Assembly (NCBI GenBank): GCA_018822835.1
Contig: JAHJJO010000003.1
Span: forward strand, 1-5,308
Length of the DNA stretch: 5,308 nucleotides
DNA from: Patescibacteria group bacterium
Lineage (GTDB): Bacteria > Patescibacteriota > Patescibacteriia > Patescibacteriales > JAHJJO01
Reading direction: 5' to 3'
Shown in pieces: positions 1 through 4,956 of the stretch. The position numbers and the translations under genes are program-made. The notes under the pieces were generated by a model. The model did not search any database, had not been told where the DNA came from, and was given only the letters and a program-made list of their open reading frames with translations. Each line of letters begins with the position of its first letter. Position 1 is the first letter of the stretch.

Positions 1-66
1 ACAATTTCCTTTGAAATAGGACCAAGGTTGTCAGTGGCGATTGGATTGGCAATGACACATGAATAA
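1..66 (+). CDS. C-terminal fragment, possibly PilM-like pilus assembly ATPase-fold protein
   Basis: The reading frame is open from base 1 and closes at TAA (64-66), leaving 21 residues that end in GPRLSVAIGLAMTHE. The pattern of a small residue, a hydrophobic stretch and G-L-A near the extreme C terminus matches the last helix of actin-fold PilM proteins. The FtsA in this same window has the comparable SPEFLTSLGLVVWGA near its own end. PilM is a cytoplasmic actin-like protein that binds PilN and links the type IV pilus motor to the inner-membrane platform. The downstream prepilin and prepilin peptidase support a pilus locus. With only 21 residues, the reading frame is fairly safe but the family is an inference. 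The protein start lies outside the window. Confidence 0.5.
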   Translation, partial: TISFEIGPRLSVAIGLAMTHE

Positions 67-67
67 A

Positions 68-191
68 ATTTTTAATTTTTAATTTTTAATTTCTAAACAA
101 TTTCCAATGAATTAATTTTATAATAATAATTTTAATGATAGTCCAATTATTTTGTTTAAAACATTAAAACATTGTTTGAAAATTGAAAATT
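68..191. repeat. Degenerate AT-rich inverted repeat with heptanucleotide arms
   Basis: The left arm begins with four consecutive 7-bp units of ATTTTTA/ATTTCTA (68-95) and continues through AACAATTTCCAATG. The right arm ends with TTGAAAA twice in tandem (176-189) then TT. The reverse complement of the right arm aligns with the left arm from about 82 to 117, with many mismatches (AATTT-AATTT-AAACAAT-AATG shared in order). It begins two bases after the preceding stop codon. No coding potential is seen. The next stretch, 192-272, holds only a weak TTTAATTCC/GGATTAAA hairpin (245-263). Confidence 0.5.
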
Positions 192-272
192 ATTTTTTTA
201 TGTTTCGTGTTATTGTGAATAAGTTTATCCATTTTAGTGGTTGCTTTAATTCCTGGGATTAAATTAATAACC

Positions 273-434
273 TTCAATTACAAAATATGAACTGTCTGCG
301 TAAATCTGCGTAGTTATCTGCGTTTACCCCATTAGATAATTTCATATCTAACGGGGTTTATCCGCCTATATGCTACGCTGATATACGCAGATGGCAACGC
401 AGAAAAACGCGGAAAATAGTATTTTGTAATTCAA
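273..434. repeat. Nested inverted-repeat element with TCTGCGT sub-repeats
   Basis: The outer arms are AATTACAAAATA (276-287) and its exact complement (420-431), extending to 15 bases with one mismatch (273-287 against 420-434). Inside, TCTGCGT occurs three times on the left (295, 305, 317), and ACGCAGA-like words occur on the right (about 375-411). The centre is a hairpin of 13-nt arms with one mismatch (326-338 and 345-357, loop 339-344). The element looks like a MITE-like or hairpin repeat without coding capacity. It ends about 37 bases before the prepilin start, so it forms most of that gene's upstream region. No flanking target duplication could be identified. Confidence 0.6.
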
Positions 435-456
435 AGTAATGACTAAAATACTAAAG

Positions 457-466
457 AAAGGAAGTG
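457..466 (+). promoter_or_regulatory. Shine-Dalgarno sequence deciding the prepilin start
   Basis: AAAGGAAGTG sits with its GGA 9 nt upstream of ATG 472. This selects ATG 472 over the in-frame ATG at 439, which has no ribosome binding site and would place 11 extra residues ahead of the prepilin leader. It is the only clear Shine-Dalgarno sequence for a full gene in the window. Confidence 0.75.
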
Positions 467-471
467 ATTTT

Positions 472-894
472 ATGAACAAAAAATACAATAAAGGGTTTAC
501 TTTAATTGAATTATTAGTTGTTATTGCTATTATTGGATTGTTATCCACTTTAGCTATAGTAGCTTTAAATAATGCAAGACAAAAATCAAGAGATGCTCGT
601 CGTGTCAGCGATATTAAGCAAATACAAACTGCATTAGAATTATATTATAACGACGCGAACGGTTACCCAAGCAGCATAGCATCAGGCGGAGCTATTTCAT
701 ATAGTGGAACTACATATATGTCAGTTGTTCCAACAGCGCCGTTGCCTATTGATGGAGATTGCATATCCACGGAAAATACTTACACATATATTTCTACTGC
801 AAGCTCTACTTACACGCTTTCATACTGTTTAGGGGGTACTACTGGCGGAATTGAAGCTGGACCAAAGATAGCAAGTCCTGCAGGAATGCAATAA
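472..894 (+). CDS. Type IV prepilin / type II secretion pseudopilin-like protein
   Basis: 140 residues. The short basic leader MNKKYNKG is followed by FTLIELLVVIAIIGLLS, the class III (prepilin) signal. Cleavage is expected between G8 and F9, with E13 as the conserved Glu5 of the mature pilin. Residues 9-32 form the hydrophobic helix that anchors the subunit in the membrane and packs the pilus core. Residues 33-60 continue the alpha-1 helix (SRDARRVSDIKQIQTALELYYN). The globular part contains VVPTAPLPIDGDC and YTLSYCLGG; C97 and C119 could form a disulfide. This short, G-pilin-like plan is common among pilins of Patescibacteria (family knowledge). A strong Shine-Dalgarno sequence supports the start, and the palindrome just after the stop suggests a single-gene transcript. 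Whether it is the major pilin, a minor pilin or a DNA-uptake pseudopilin cannot be told. The peptidase encoded next is the likely processing enzyme. Confidence 0.93.
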   Translation: MNKKYNKGFTLIELLVVIAIIGLLSTLAIVALNNARQKSRDARRVSDIKQIQTALELYYNDANGYPSSIASGGAISYSGTTYMSVVPTAPLPIDGDCISTENTYTYISTASSTYTLSYCLGGTTGGIEAGPKIASPAGMQ

Positions 895-902
895 ACTATA
901 AT

Positions 903-942
903 TTAAAATGTTGGGTTCGCCGCGGCGAACCCAACATTTTAA
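903..942. terminator. Perfect 40-nt palindrome, likely bidirectional intrinsic terminator
   Basis: The arms 903-922 and 923-940/942 are exactly complementary. The GC-rich core is TTGGGTTCGCCG with its complement, flanked by AAAA on the left and TTTT on the right. The A-tract/GC stem/T-tract plan fits intrinsic termination on both strands. It begins eight bases after the prepilin stop codon. The palindrome has no unpaired spacer, so the RNA loop would form from the central CGCG bases. Confidence 0.75.
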
Positions 943-951
943 TAAAATTGT

Positions 952-1057
952 TATAATGCTAATCTAGCGAATAAATGCTAATCCGCTAATTGCGAATAAT
1001 TTGTATTCGCAGATTAGCGATTAGCTGATTTGCATTTATTAGTGGATTAGCATTATA
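952..1057. repeat. Imperfect inverted repeat rich in GCTAAT/GCGAAT words
   Basis: Three paired blocks lie in mirror order. TATAATGCTAATC (952-964) pairs with 1045-1057 (13 bp perfect), AATAAATGC (970-978) with 1032-1040, and GCGAATA (992-998) with 1004-1010 around a 5-nt loop. Blocks in between are degenerate. Within the arms the words GCTAAT, GCGAAT and GATTAGC recur, including GATTAGC twice in direct tandem (1012-1025). The element fills almost the whole gap between the terminator and pilD and ends 17 bases before the pilD start, so it would be part of, or overlap, the pilD leader. TATAAT is present in each arm in opposite orientation, but no good -35 partner was found. Confidence 0.65.
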
Positions 1058-1074
1058 GTGTATTTTAAAAATTT

Positions 1075-1839
1075 ATGATTTTTAGTTTTTGTTTCGGCGC
1101 TATAATAGGCAGTTTTATAAATTCATTAATTTGGCGTTTACATGAAAATAAAAGCATATTAGATCGTTCTTGCTGTCCAAAATGTAAAAAAAAAATTGCT
1201 TGGTATAATAATATTCCTGTTTTAAGTTTTATTATTTTGCATGGAAAATGTAGATATTGTAAAAAACACATTTCATGGCAATATCCAATAGTAGAGATAA
1301 TAACCGGAATATTATTTGTTGTAGTTTATTTAAATAATTCCCAATTTTTTACTTTACAAATTACTGATTACAGATTACTAGTTACAATTCTTCGCGATTG
1401 GTTTATAATTAGTGTAATGATAATTGTTTTTATTTATGATTTGCGCTGGTATTTAATTTTATTGGATAAAATAATTTTACCCGCGTCCGTAATTGTTTTA
1501 GTTGTAAATTTATTTTTAGGATTTAATTGGTTGAATTTATTATTTTCTGCTATAATAGGAAGTGGCTTTTTTTTAATTCAATTTTTAATTTCTAAAGGTA
1601 AATGGATTGGAGCAGGCGACATTGGATTGGGATTGTTTATTGGTTTAGCATTAGCAAGGTGGGATTATTTAATAATTGCAATAATGCTCGCATATGTATT
1701 AGGTTCAATAGTTGGGGTTATATTAATACTGATTGGCAGAAAACAATGGGGCTCGCAAATGCCTTTTGGCGTATTTTTAGCTATATCAACAATTATAACA
1801 ATATTTTGGGGAGAGAAGATATTAGCTTTTTTGTATTAA
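1075..1839 (+). CDS. pilD: Prepilin peptidase (type IV leader peptidase, A24 family)
   Basis: 254 residues, a usual length for the bifunctional family. The N-terminal domain (about 1-85) starts with a membrane segment (FGAIIGSFINSLIWRL). It carries two Cys pairs, C34-P-K-C37 and C59-R-Y-C62, the usual zinc-type motif of the N-methyltransferase-like domain. Further membrane segments lie at about 74-87, 108-121, 134-150, 155-172, 184-205, 207-222 and 230-252. The catalytic aspartates are D122 (in IYDLRWY) and D182 in the G-A-G-D motif, 60 residues apart as in aspartyl prepilin peptidases. The enzyme sits in the inner membrane, cuts prepilin leaders after Gly, and usually methylates the new N-terminal residue. 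The prepilin upstream has a fitting site. There is no Shine-Dalgarno sequence; ATG 1075 is chosen because the first membrane helix begins right after it. A 7-bp tandem repeat (1354-1388) encodes part of the non-conserved loop around residues 94-105. Confidence 0.93.
   Translation: MIFSFCFGAIIGSFINSLIWRLHENKSILDRSCCPKCKKKIAWYNNIPVLSFIILHGKCRYCKKHISWQYPIVEIITGILFVVVYLNNSQFFTLQITDYRLLVTILRDWFIISVMIIVFIYDLRWYLILLDKIILPASVIVLVVNLFLGFNWLNLLFSAIIGSGFFLIQFLISKGKWIGAGDIGLGLFIGLALARWDYLIIAIMLAYVLGSIVGVILILIGRKQWGSQMPFGVFLAISTIITIFWGEKILAFLY
1354..1388 (+). repeat. Five-unit heptanucleotide tandem repeat (TTACNNN) inside pilD
   Basis: TTAC recurs at 1354, 1361, 1368, 1375 and 1382, exactly every 7 bases. 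The reading frame starts at the first unit and encodes LQITDYRLLVTI, residues 94-105. These lie in a non-conserved loop after the first membrane segments and before the catalytic helix. Because 7 is not a multiple of 3, gain or loss of one unit would shift the frame before both catalytic aspartates. The tract resembles the intergenic heptad repeats of this window more than ordinary coding sequence. Confidence 0.75.
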
Positions 1840-1886
1840 AGGTTAATTTTTTTGAATTTACAAAACGCTCTTTATAATTCTAGTTA

Positions 1887-1972
1887 CTTTTTGTCATCTT
1901 TCCCGTGCAAACGGGGATCCAGTGTTTATCGTAATTAATCTGGATCCCCGTTTGCACGGGGATGACAAAAAG
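1887..1972. repeat. GC-rich dRS3/REP-like inverted repeat between pilD and ftsA
   Basis: The left arm 1887-1922 and right arm 1940-1972 are complementary except for an extra TTT in the left arm (1899-1901). The inner 21 bp are perfect (1902-1922 with 1940-1960), around a 17-nt AT-rich spacer. The right arm contains ATCCCC-N8-GGGGAT (1944-1963), the same architecture as the Neisseria dRS3 unit ATTCCC-N8-GGGAAT, and GGATCCCCGTTTGC words familiar from widespread REP-like repeats. Each arm can also fold by itself (CCCGT...ACGGG). It lies 47 bases after the pilD stop codon and may serve as a transcription terminator for pilD, since the right arm ends in AAAAAG and the left in CTTTTT on either strand. 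Confidence 0.75.
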
Positions 1973-1976
1973 GAGC

Positions 1977-2005
1977 CTGAAGCGATAAATTGAGAGTTTT
2001 ATAAT
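1977..2005 (+). promoter_or_regulatory. Candidate sigma-70-type promoter for ftsA
   Basis: A perfect -10 hexamer TATAAT lies at 2000-2005. The sequence 17 bp upstream is CTGAAG (1977-1982), a poor match to TTGACA, so the call rests on the -10 box and on position. It lies after the dRS3-like repeat and would start transcription about 48 bases ahead of the ftsA ATG. Confidence 0.35.
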
Positions 2006-2027
2006 GCAAGGCAATTCTTATTTTCTT

Positions 2028-2053
2028 ATGTTAAAATATTAACATGTTAAAAT
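2028..2053. repeat. Direct repeat and 12-bp palindrome just upstream of ftsA
   Basis: ATGTTAAAAT occurs at 2028-2037 and again at 2044-2053. The perfect palindrome TTAACATGTTAA spans 2039-2050. It lies between the candidate -10 box and the ftsA start, a position where an operator could act, but similar TTAAAACATT words also occur elsewhere in this AT-rich DNA (157-171, 4570-4595). Function is unknown. Confidence 0.45.
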
Positions 2054-2059
2054 GTTTTT

Positions 2060-3298
2060 ATGAAAAATAATATTATTTCTGGATTAGATATTGGTTCAAC
2101 AGCAATAAGATTAGTTATTGGACAAAAAATAGACAATAAAGAAAAAAATTTGCAAATTATTGGAGTTATATCTGTGCCAAGCAAAGGAATCAGTAAAGGA
2201 ATGATTACGAATATAGAAGATGCTACATCTTCTATTTCAGCTTGTGTTGAAAAAGCTGAACGATTAACAGGAATGCCGATAAATAGTGTTTGGGCAGGAA
2301 TCAATGATCCTTATATTAAATGCGAATCCAGCCGGGGGATAATTGCTGTTGGTAAAAGTGATGGAGAAATTAATGAAGATGATACTGCAAGAGCTTTAGA
2401 ATCAGCGGAAGCATTATCCTCTCCTCCTAATTATGATATTTTAGATGTTATTCCTATCAAATATAAAGTTGATGATCAAGAGAATGTTCAAAATCCACTT
2501 GGAATGTATGGAAGACGTTTAGAGGTAGAAGCTCTAATAATTAGAGGATTATCAAGCCAAATTAAAAATTTAACTAAAGCAATACATCGAACAGGGCTTG
2601 ATATTGATGATTTAGTTTTATCACCTTTAGCTGCTGGAGAAGTTATATTAGATTCTAAACAAAAAGAATTAGGAGCTGTTTTAATTAATATTGGCGCATC
2701 TACAACAAGCATGGCTGTTTATGAAGAAGGCGAATTAATGCATACAGCAATATTGCCAATCGGATCTGAATATATTACTAAGGATTTGGCAATTGGGCTA
2801 CAATGCCCCATTGATTTTGCCGAGAAAATTAAAATTGAATATGGGAATGTTAATCCTGAACAATTTTCCAAAAAAGATGAGATTGATCCAAGTGTTTTAA
2901 TAAAAGATGAAAGTGTTAGTCAAGAAATTGGTAAAATTTCAAAACAGTATGTTGCAAAAATTATTAAAGCTCGTTCTGAAGAAATTTTTGAAAAAGCAGA
3001 TAAAGAATTAAAAAAAATTGAACGTTCCAGGATGCTTCCAGCAGGAGTTTTTTTAACAGGCGGCGGCGCTAAATTAAATAATTTAGTTGGTTTAGCGAAA
3101 AAAGAATTAGGTCTGCCTGTTGTTATTGGGACAAATAAAAACATTGATACTATTATTGATAAAGTTAATTCTCCTGAATTTTTAACATCATTAGGGTTGG
3201 TTGTGTGGGGAGCAGATAGATCAAGCCAGACAAAAGATTCCAAAATAAAATATACTGTTAAAAAAATTAAAGAATGGATTTTATCATTAAAACCATAA
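2060..3298 (+). CDS. ftsA: Cell division protein FtsA
   Basis: 412 residues, the usual FtsA length. The actin-fold ATPase parts appear in order: phosphate-1 loop GLDIGSTAIRLVIG (8-21); the FtsA-specific segment KGMITNIEDA (46-55) leading into the 1C subdomain (about 84-162, ending MYGRRLEVEALII); phosphate-2 region GAVLINIGASTTSMAVYEEG (205-224); and adenosine motif GVFLTGGGAKLNNL (329-342). The C-terminal KIKYTVKKIKEWILSLKP is an amphipathic basic helix that fits the membrane-targeting sequence. FtsA binds the C-terminal peptide of FtsZ and tethers the Z-ring to the inner face of the membrane. ftsZ follows 98 bases downstream, the conserved order. No Shine-Dalgarno sequence is present; ATG 2060 is preceded by TGTTTTT and is the start that gives a correct N-terminal strand. 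PilM and DnaK-type relatives are less likely given the 1C region, the C-terminal helix and the neighbour. Confidence 0.96.
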   Translation: MKNNIISGLDIGSTAIRLVIGQKIDNKEKNLQIIGVISVPSKGISKGMITNIEDATSSISACVEKAERLTGMPINSVWAGINDPYIKCESSRGIIAVGKSDGEINEDDTARALESAEALSSPPNYDILDVIPIKYKVDDQENVQNPLGMYGRRLEVEALIIRGLSSQIKNLTKAIHRTGLDIDDLVLSPLAAGEVILDSKQKELGAVLINIGASTTSMAVYEEGELMHTAILPIGSEYITKDLAIGLQCPIDFAEKIKIEYGNVNPEQFSKKDEIDPSVLIKDESVSQEIGKISKQYVAKIIKARSEEIFEKADKELKKIERSRMLPAGVFLTGGGAKLNNLVGLAKKELGLPVVIGTNKNIDTIIDKVNSPEFLTSLGLVVWGADRSSQTKDSKIKYTVKKIKEWILSLKP

Positions 3299-3300
3299 AA

Positions 3301-3391
3301 TCAATTATCAATTAACAATTATCAATTATAAATTAAAAAGATTTGCCTAAAATTTGTAATTGTTAATTGTTAATTGATAATTGAAAATTGA
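3301..3391. repeat. Heptad-built inverted repeat in the ftsA-ftsZ gap (ftsZ leader hairpin)
   Basis: The left arm is five 7-bp units of the type TCAATTA/ACAATTA (3301-3335). The right arm is six units of the complementary type TAATTGT/TAATTGA/AAATTGA (3350-3391). Units 3301-3328 pair with 3357-3384 in register with one mismatch, giving a long A/U-only stem. The right arm ends 5 bases before the ftsZ ATG at 3397, so the folded RNA would reach into the ribosome landing zone. There is no Shine-Dalgarno sequence in the leader. Confidence 0.7.
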
Positions 3392-3396
3392 TTTTT

Positions 3397-4557
3397 ATGC
3401 CTGAAATAAAACCAAAAGCTGAAACATTTGCTAAAATAAAAGTCGTTGGGATTGGAGGAAGCGGAGGAAGCGGAGTTGATAGAATGATAGAAAGCAACAT
3501 TAAAGGTGTAGAGTTTATTGCTTTGAATACTGATGTGCAAGCTTTGCATTATAATAAAGCTGGAAAAAAGCTTCATATTGGAAAAACAATAACTCGCGGT
3601 TTAGGAGCTGGAATGAATCCTGAATTAGGAAAACAAGCAGCCGAAGAATCCCAAAATGAAATCAGAGATCTTCTTAAAGATTCTGATATGGTTTTTATAA
3701 CATGCGGATTAGGAGGAGGCACAGGCACAGGAGCTTCTCCAATAGTAGCTGAAATTGCGCGTGATTTAGGTTGTTTAACAGTAGCTGTCATAACAAAACC
3801 TTTTTCTTTTGAAGGAGGGCAAAGAAGAAATATTGCGGAAAAAGGATTTATTGAATTGGTTGATAAAGTAGATGCTACTATTGTAATTTCTAATGATAAA
3901 TTATTGCAAATTATTGATAAAAAAACATCATTGCTTGATGCTTTTAATATAGCAGACGATATATTAAGACAAGGAGTTCAAGGTATAGCTGATATTATTA
4001 CTGTGCCTGGCATTATTAATGCAGACTTTGCGGATATAAAAACAATAATGTCCAATGCAGGATCTTCTTTAATGGGAATCGGCAAGGCAAGTGGAGAAAA
4101 TAAAGCTGTTGAAGCGGCAAAGGCGGCAATAAATTCCCCTTTACTTGATATGTCTATTGATGGAGCTCGTGGAGTTGTTTTCACAATCACGGGAGGAAAC
4201 GCTTTGACTATGGATGAAGTTAATGAAGCTGCTAAGGTTATTACTTCTTCTGTTGACGAAGATGCAAAAATTATTTTTGGGGCAGTTATTAATGAAAAAT
4301 TAAAAGATGAAATTAAAATTACCGTCATTGCTACGGGCTTTAATAATAAAGAAACTATGGTTGATTTGAACAAAACATATACAGCCAATAATTTTATTAA
4401 AGAAACAAAAAAACAAGAAGAAAAACAAAATCAAATTTTTTCATCAAAATCAACTAAGTCAGAATTTAATGATCCTGTTAAAAATCAACAGGCAGTTGCT
4501 GAAGATGAAGAGGATGAATTAGATATTCCAGCGTTTATTCGAAAAAAAATGATATAA
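3397..4557 (+). CDS. ftsZ: Cell division protein FtsZ
   Basis: 386 residues. The tubulin-like GTPase domain (about 13-320) has VVGIGGSGGSGVDRM (16-30) at the glycine-rich nucleotide loop, the tubulin signature GGGTGTG at 106-112, FSFEGGQRR (136-144), NDKLLQIIDKKTSLLDAF (166-183) and the synergy loop NADFAD (208-213), whose aspartates complete GTP hydrolysis in the next subunit. A charged, Gln/Lys-rich linker (about 325-372) leads to the C-terminal peptide DELDIPAFIRKKMI (373-386), the docking site for FtsA. FtsZ polymerises into the cytoplasmic division ring. ATG 3397 is preferred over an upstream in-frame TTG (3388), which lies in the repeat arm. The glycine loop differs from the common GGGGGNAV in carrying S22, S25 and G26, and its DNA shows a 9-bp tandem duplication (3457-3474). 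ftsA upstream gives the expected pairing. Confidence 0.97.
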   Translation: MPEIKPKAETFAKIKVVGIGGSGGSGVDRMIESNIKGVEFIALNTDVQALHYNKAGKKLHIGKTITRGLGAGMNPELGKQAAEESQNEIRDLLKDSDMVFITCGLGGGTGTGASPIVAEIARDLGCLTVAVITKPFSFEGGQRRNIAEKGFIELVDKVDATIVISNDKLLQIIDKKTSLLDAFNIADDILRQGVQGIADIITVPGIINADFADIKTIMSNAGSSLMGIGKASGENKAVEAAKAAINSPLLDMSIDGARGVVFTITGGNALTMDEVNEAAKVITSSVDEDAKIIFGAVINEKLKDEIKITVIATGFNNKETMVDLNKTYTANNFIKETKKQEEKQNQIFSSKSTKSEFNDPVKNQQAVAEDEEDELDIPAFIRKKMI

Positions 4558-4652
4558 CACATTTTATTTAAACATTTAATATGAACATTTAAACATAAAA
4601 ATAAACACTGTGACTCTACACAGATTGTCAGAGAGACACGCTATAAAAATCA
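4558..4652. other. AT-rich spacer after ftsZ
   Basis: No gene is seen. AACATTT repeats at 4571 and 4584, followed by AAACATA, resembling words upstream of ftsA. A small hairpin CTGTG/CACAG (4608-4612 with 4619-4623) follows. Nothing else is recognisable before the next inverted repeat. Confidence 0.4.
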
Positions 4653-4748
4653 TCAATAATCAAATTTCAATGATTAATAAATAATCAAGCATTAAATGAT
4701 CATTGAAATTTGATAATTTATTGATTATTGAGAATTGATAATTTTTTA
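4653..4748. repeat. Heptad-style inverted repeat downstream of ftsZ
   Basis: ATCAAATTTCAATGAT (4659-4674) is exactly complementary to 4699-4714, and CAATAATC (4654-4661) to 4723-4730. TCAA occurs every 7 bases on the left (4653, 4660, 4667). TTGA occurs at 4703 and 4710 and, after a 4-base register slip, at 4721, 4728 and 4735 on the right. This is the same 7-bp style as the element before ftsZ. The interior holds a smaller GATTA/TAATC hairpin (4672-4686). It could protect the ftsZ mRNA 3' end, but no function is shown. Confidence 0.65.
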
Positions 4749-4773
4749 AAGACCTTGTATTTTACAAGGTCTT
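4749..4773. terminator. Intrinsic terminator, probable end of the ftsA-ftsZ transcript
   Basis: AAGACCTTGTA (4749-4759) pairs perfectly with TACAAGGTCTT (4763-4773) around a 3-nt loop. A run of six T precedes it and TTATTAATT follows, so on the complementary strand the stem is followed by an interrupted U-rich tail as well. It could act in both directions. The distance from the ftsZ stop is about 190 bases. Confidence 0.65.
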
Positions 4774-4846
4774 ATTAATTGCTGTTAATTGGTGATAAGC
4801 ACTGAGGAAGTAAAATGCTTAAAAAACTTAGAAAACAATTAATTCA

Positions 4847-4881
4847 AATTCGTAATTGCTAATTGACAATTGCTAATTGAT
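4847..4881 (+). repeat. Five-unit heptad tract immediately upstream of tRNA-Gln
   Basis: Five 7-bp units of the form AATTNNN (AATTCGT, AATTGCT, AATTGAC and similar) run without interruption and stop one base before the first tRNA nucleotide. The tract occupies the place where a promoter -10 region would be expected and contains TTGACA (4863-4868), which is too close to the tRNA to be its -35 box. It resembles the right arm of the repeat just before ftsZ, also ending AATTGATTT. Confidence 0.7.
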
Positions 4882-4882
4882 T

Positions 4883-4956
4883 TCGGGGGTCGTCTAATGG
4901 TAGGACGACAGGTTCTGGTCCTGTTAATCATGGTTCGAGTCCATGCCCCTGAGCCA
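4883..4956 (+). tRNA. tRNA-Gln (anticodon CUG)
   Basis: A complete cloverleaf can be drawn. The acceptor TCGGGGG (4883-4889) pairs with CCCCTGA (4946-4952), with one G-U pair and the U1-A72 pair typical of glutamine tRNAs. The D stem is 4892-4895/4903-4906 with loop AATGGTA. The anticodon stem ACAGG/CCTGT (4908-4912/4920-4924) encloses TTCTGGT with anticodon CTG at 4915-4917, reading CAG codons. The T stem CATGG/CCATG (4929-4933/4941-4945) encloses TTCGAGT. G73 is followed by an encoded CCA (4954-4956). The last six bases also form the start of the left arm of a long inverted repeat. No clear promoter is visible between the terminator at 4773 and the gene. Confidence 0.96.

Noticed and set aside
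200..262. 20-codon ORF starting at ATG 200
   Set aside because: No ribosome binding site, no similarity recognised and short enough to occur by chance in non-coding DNA.
439..471. Upstream ATG start for the prepilin
   Set aside because: It would add 11 residues before a canonical short prepilin leader and lacks a ribosome binding site, while ATG 472 has a strong one.
366..548. Minus-strand 60-residue hydrophobic frame
   Set aside because: Its hydrophobic character is the antisense of the prepilin membrane helix and of the inverted repeat; no start signal.
952..957. TATAAT as a pilD promoter
   Set aside because: No -35-like sequence at 16-18 bp upstream (the terminator palindrome is there), and the hexamer is part of the inverted-repeat arm.
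1602..1877. Plus-strand 91-residue frame
   Set aside because: Out-of-frame shadow of the clearly identified prepilin peptidase.
3301..3391. CRISPR-like array
   Set aside because: The periodic units are 7 bp, directly abutting and reversed halfway; there are no 20-40 bp repeats with unique spacers and no cas genes.
3388..3396. TTG start for FtsZ
   Set aside because: It lies inside the repeat arm and adds three residues of no family value; ATG 3397 begins the protein naturally.
4863..4868. TTGACA as the -35 box of tRNA-Gln
   Set aside because: A -10 box 17 bp downstream would fall inside the mature tRNA; the word is one unit of the heptad tract.
4883..4956. tRNA-Gln as a phage/ICE attachment site with a direct duplicate
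   Set aside because: The only second copy of the tRNA end found in the window is inverted and limited to the last few bases; there is no direct repeat and no integrase gene in view.
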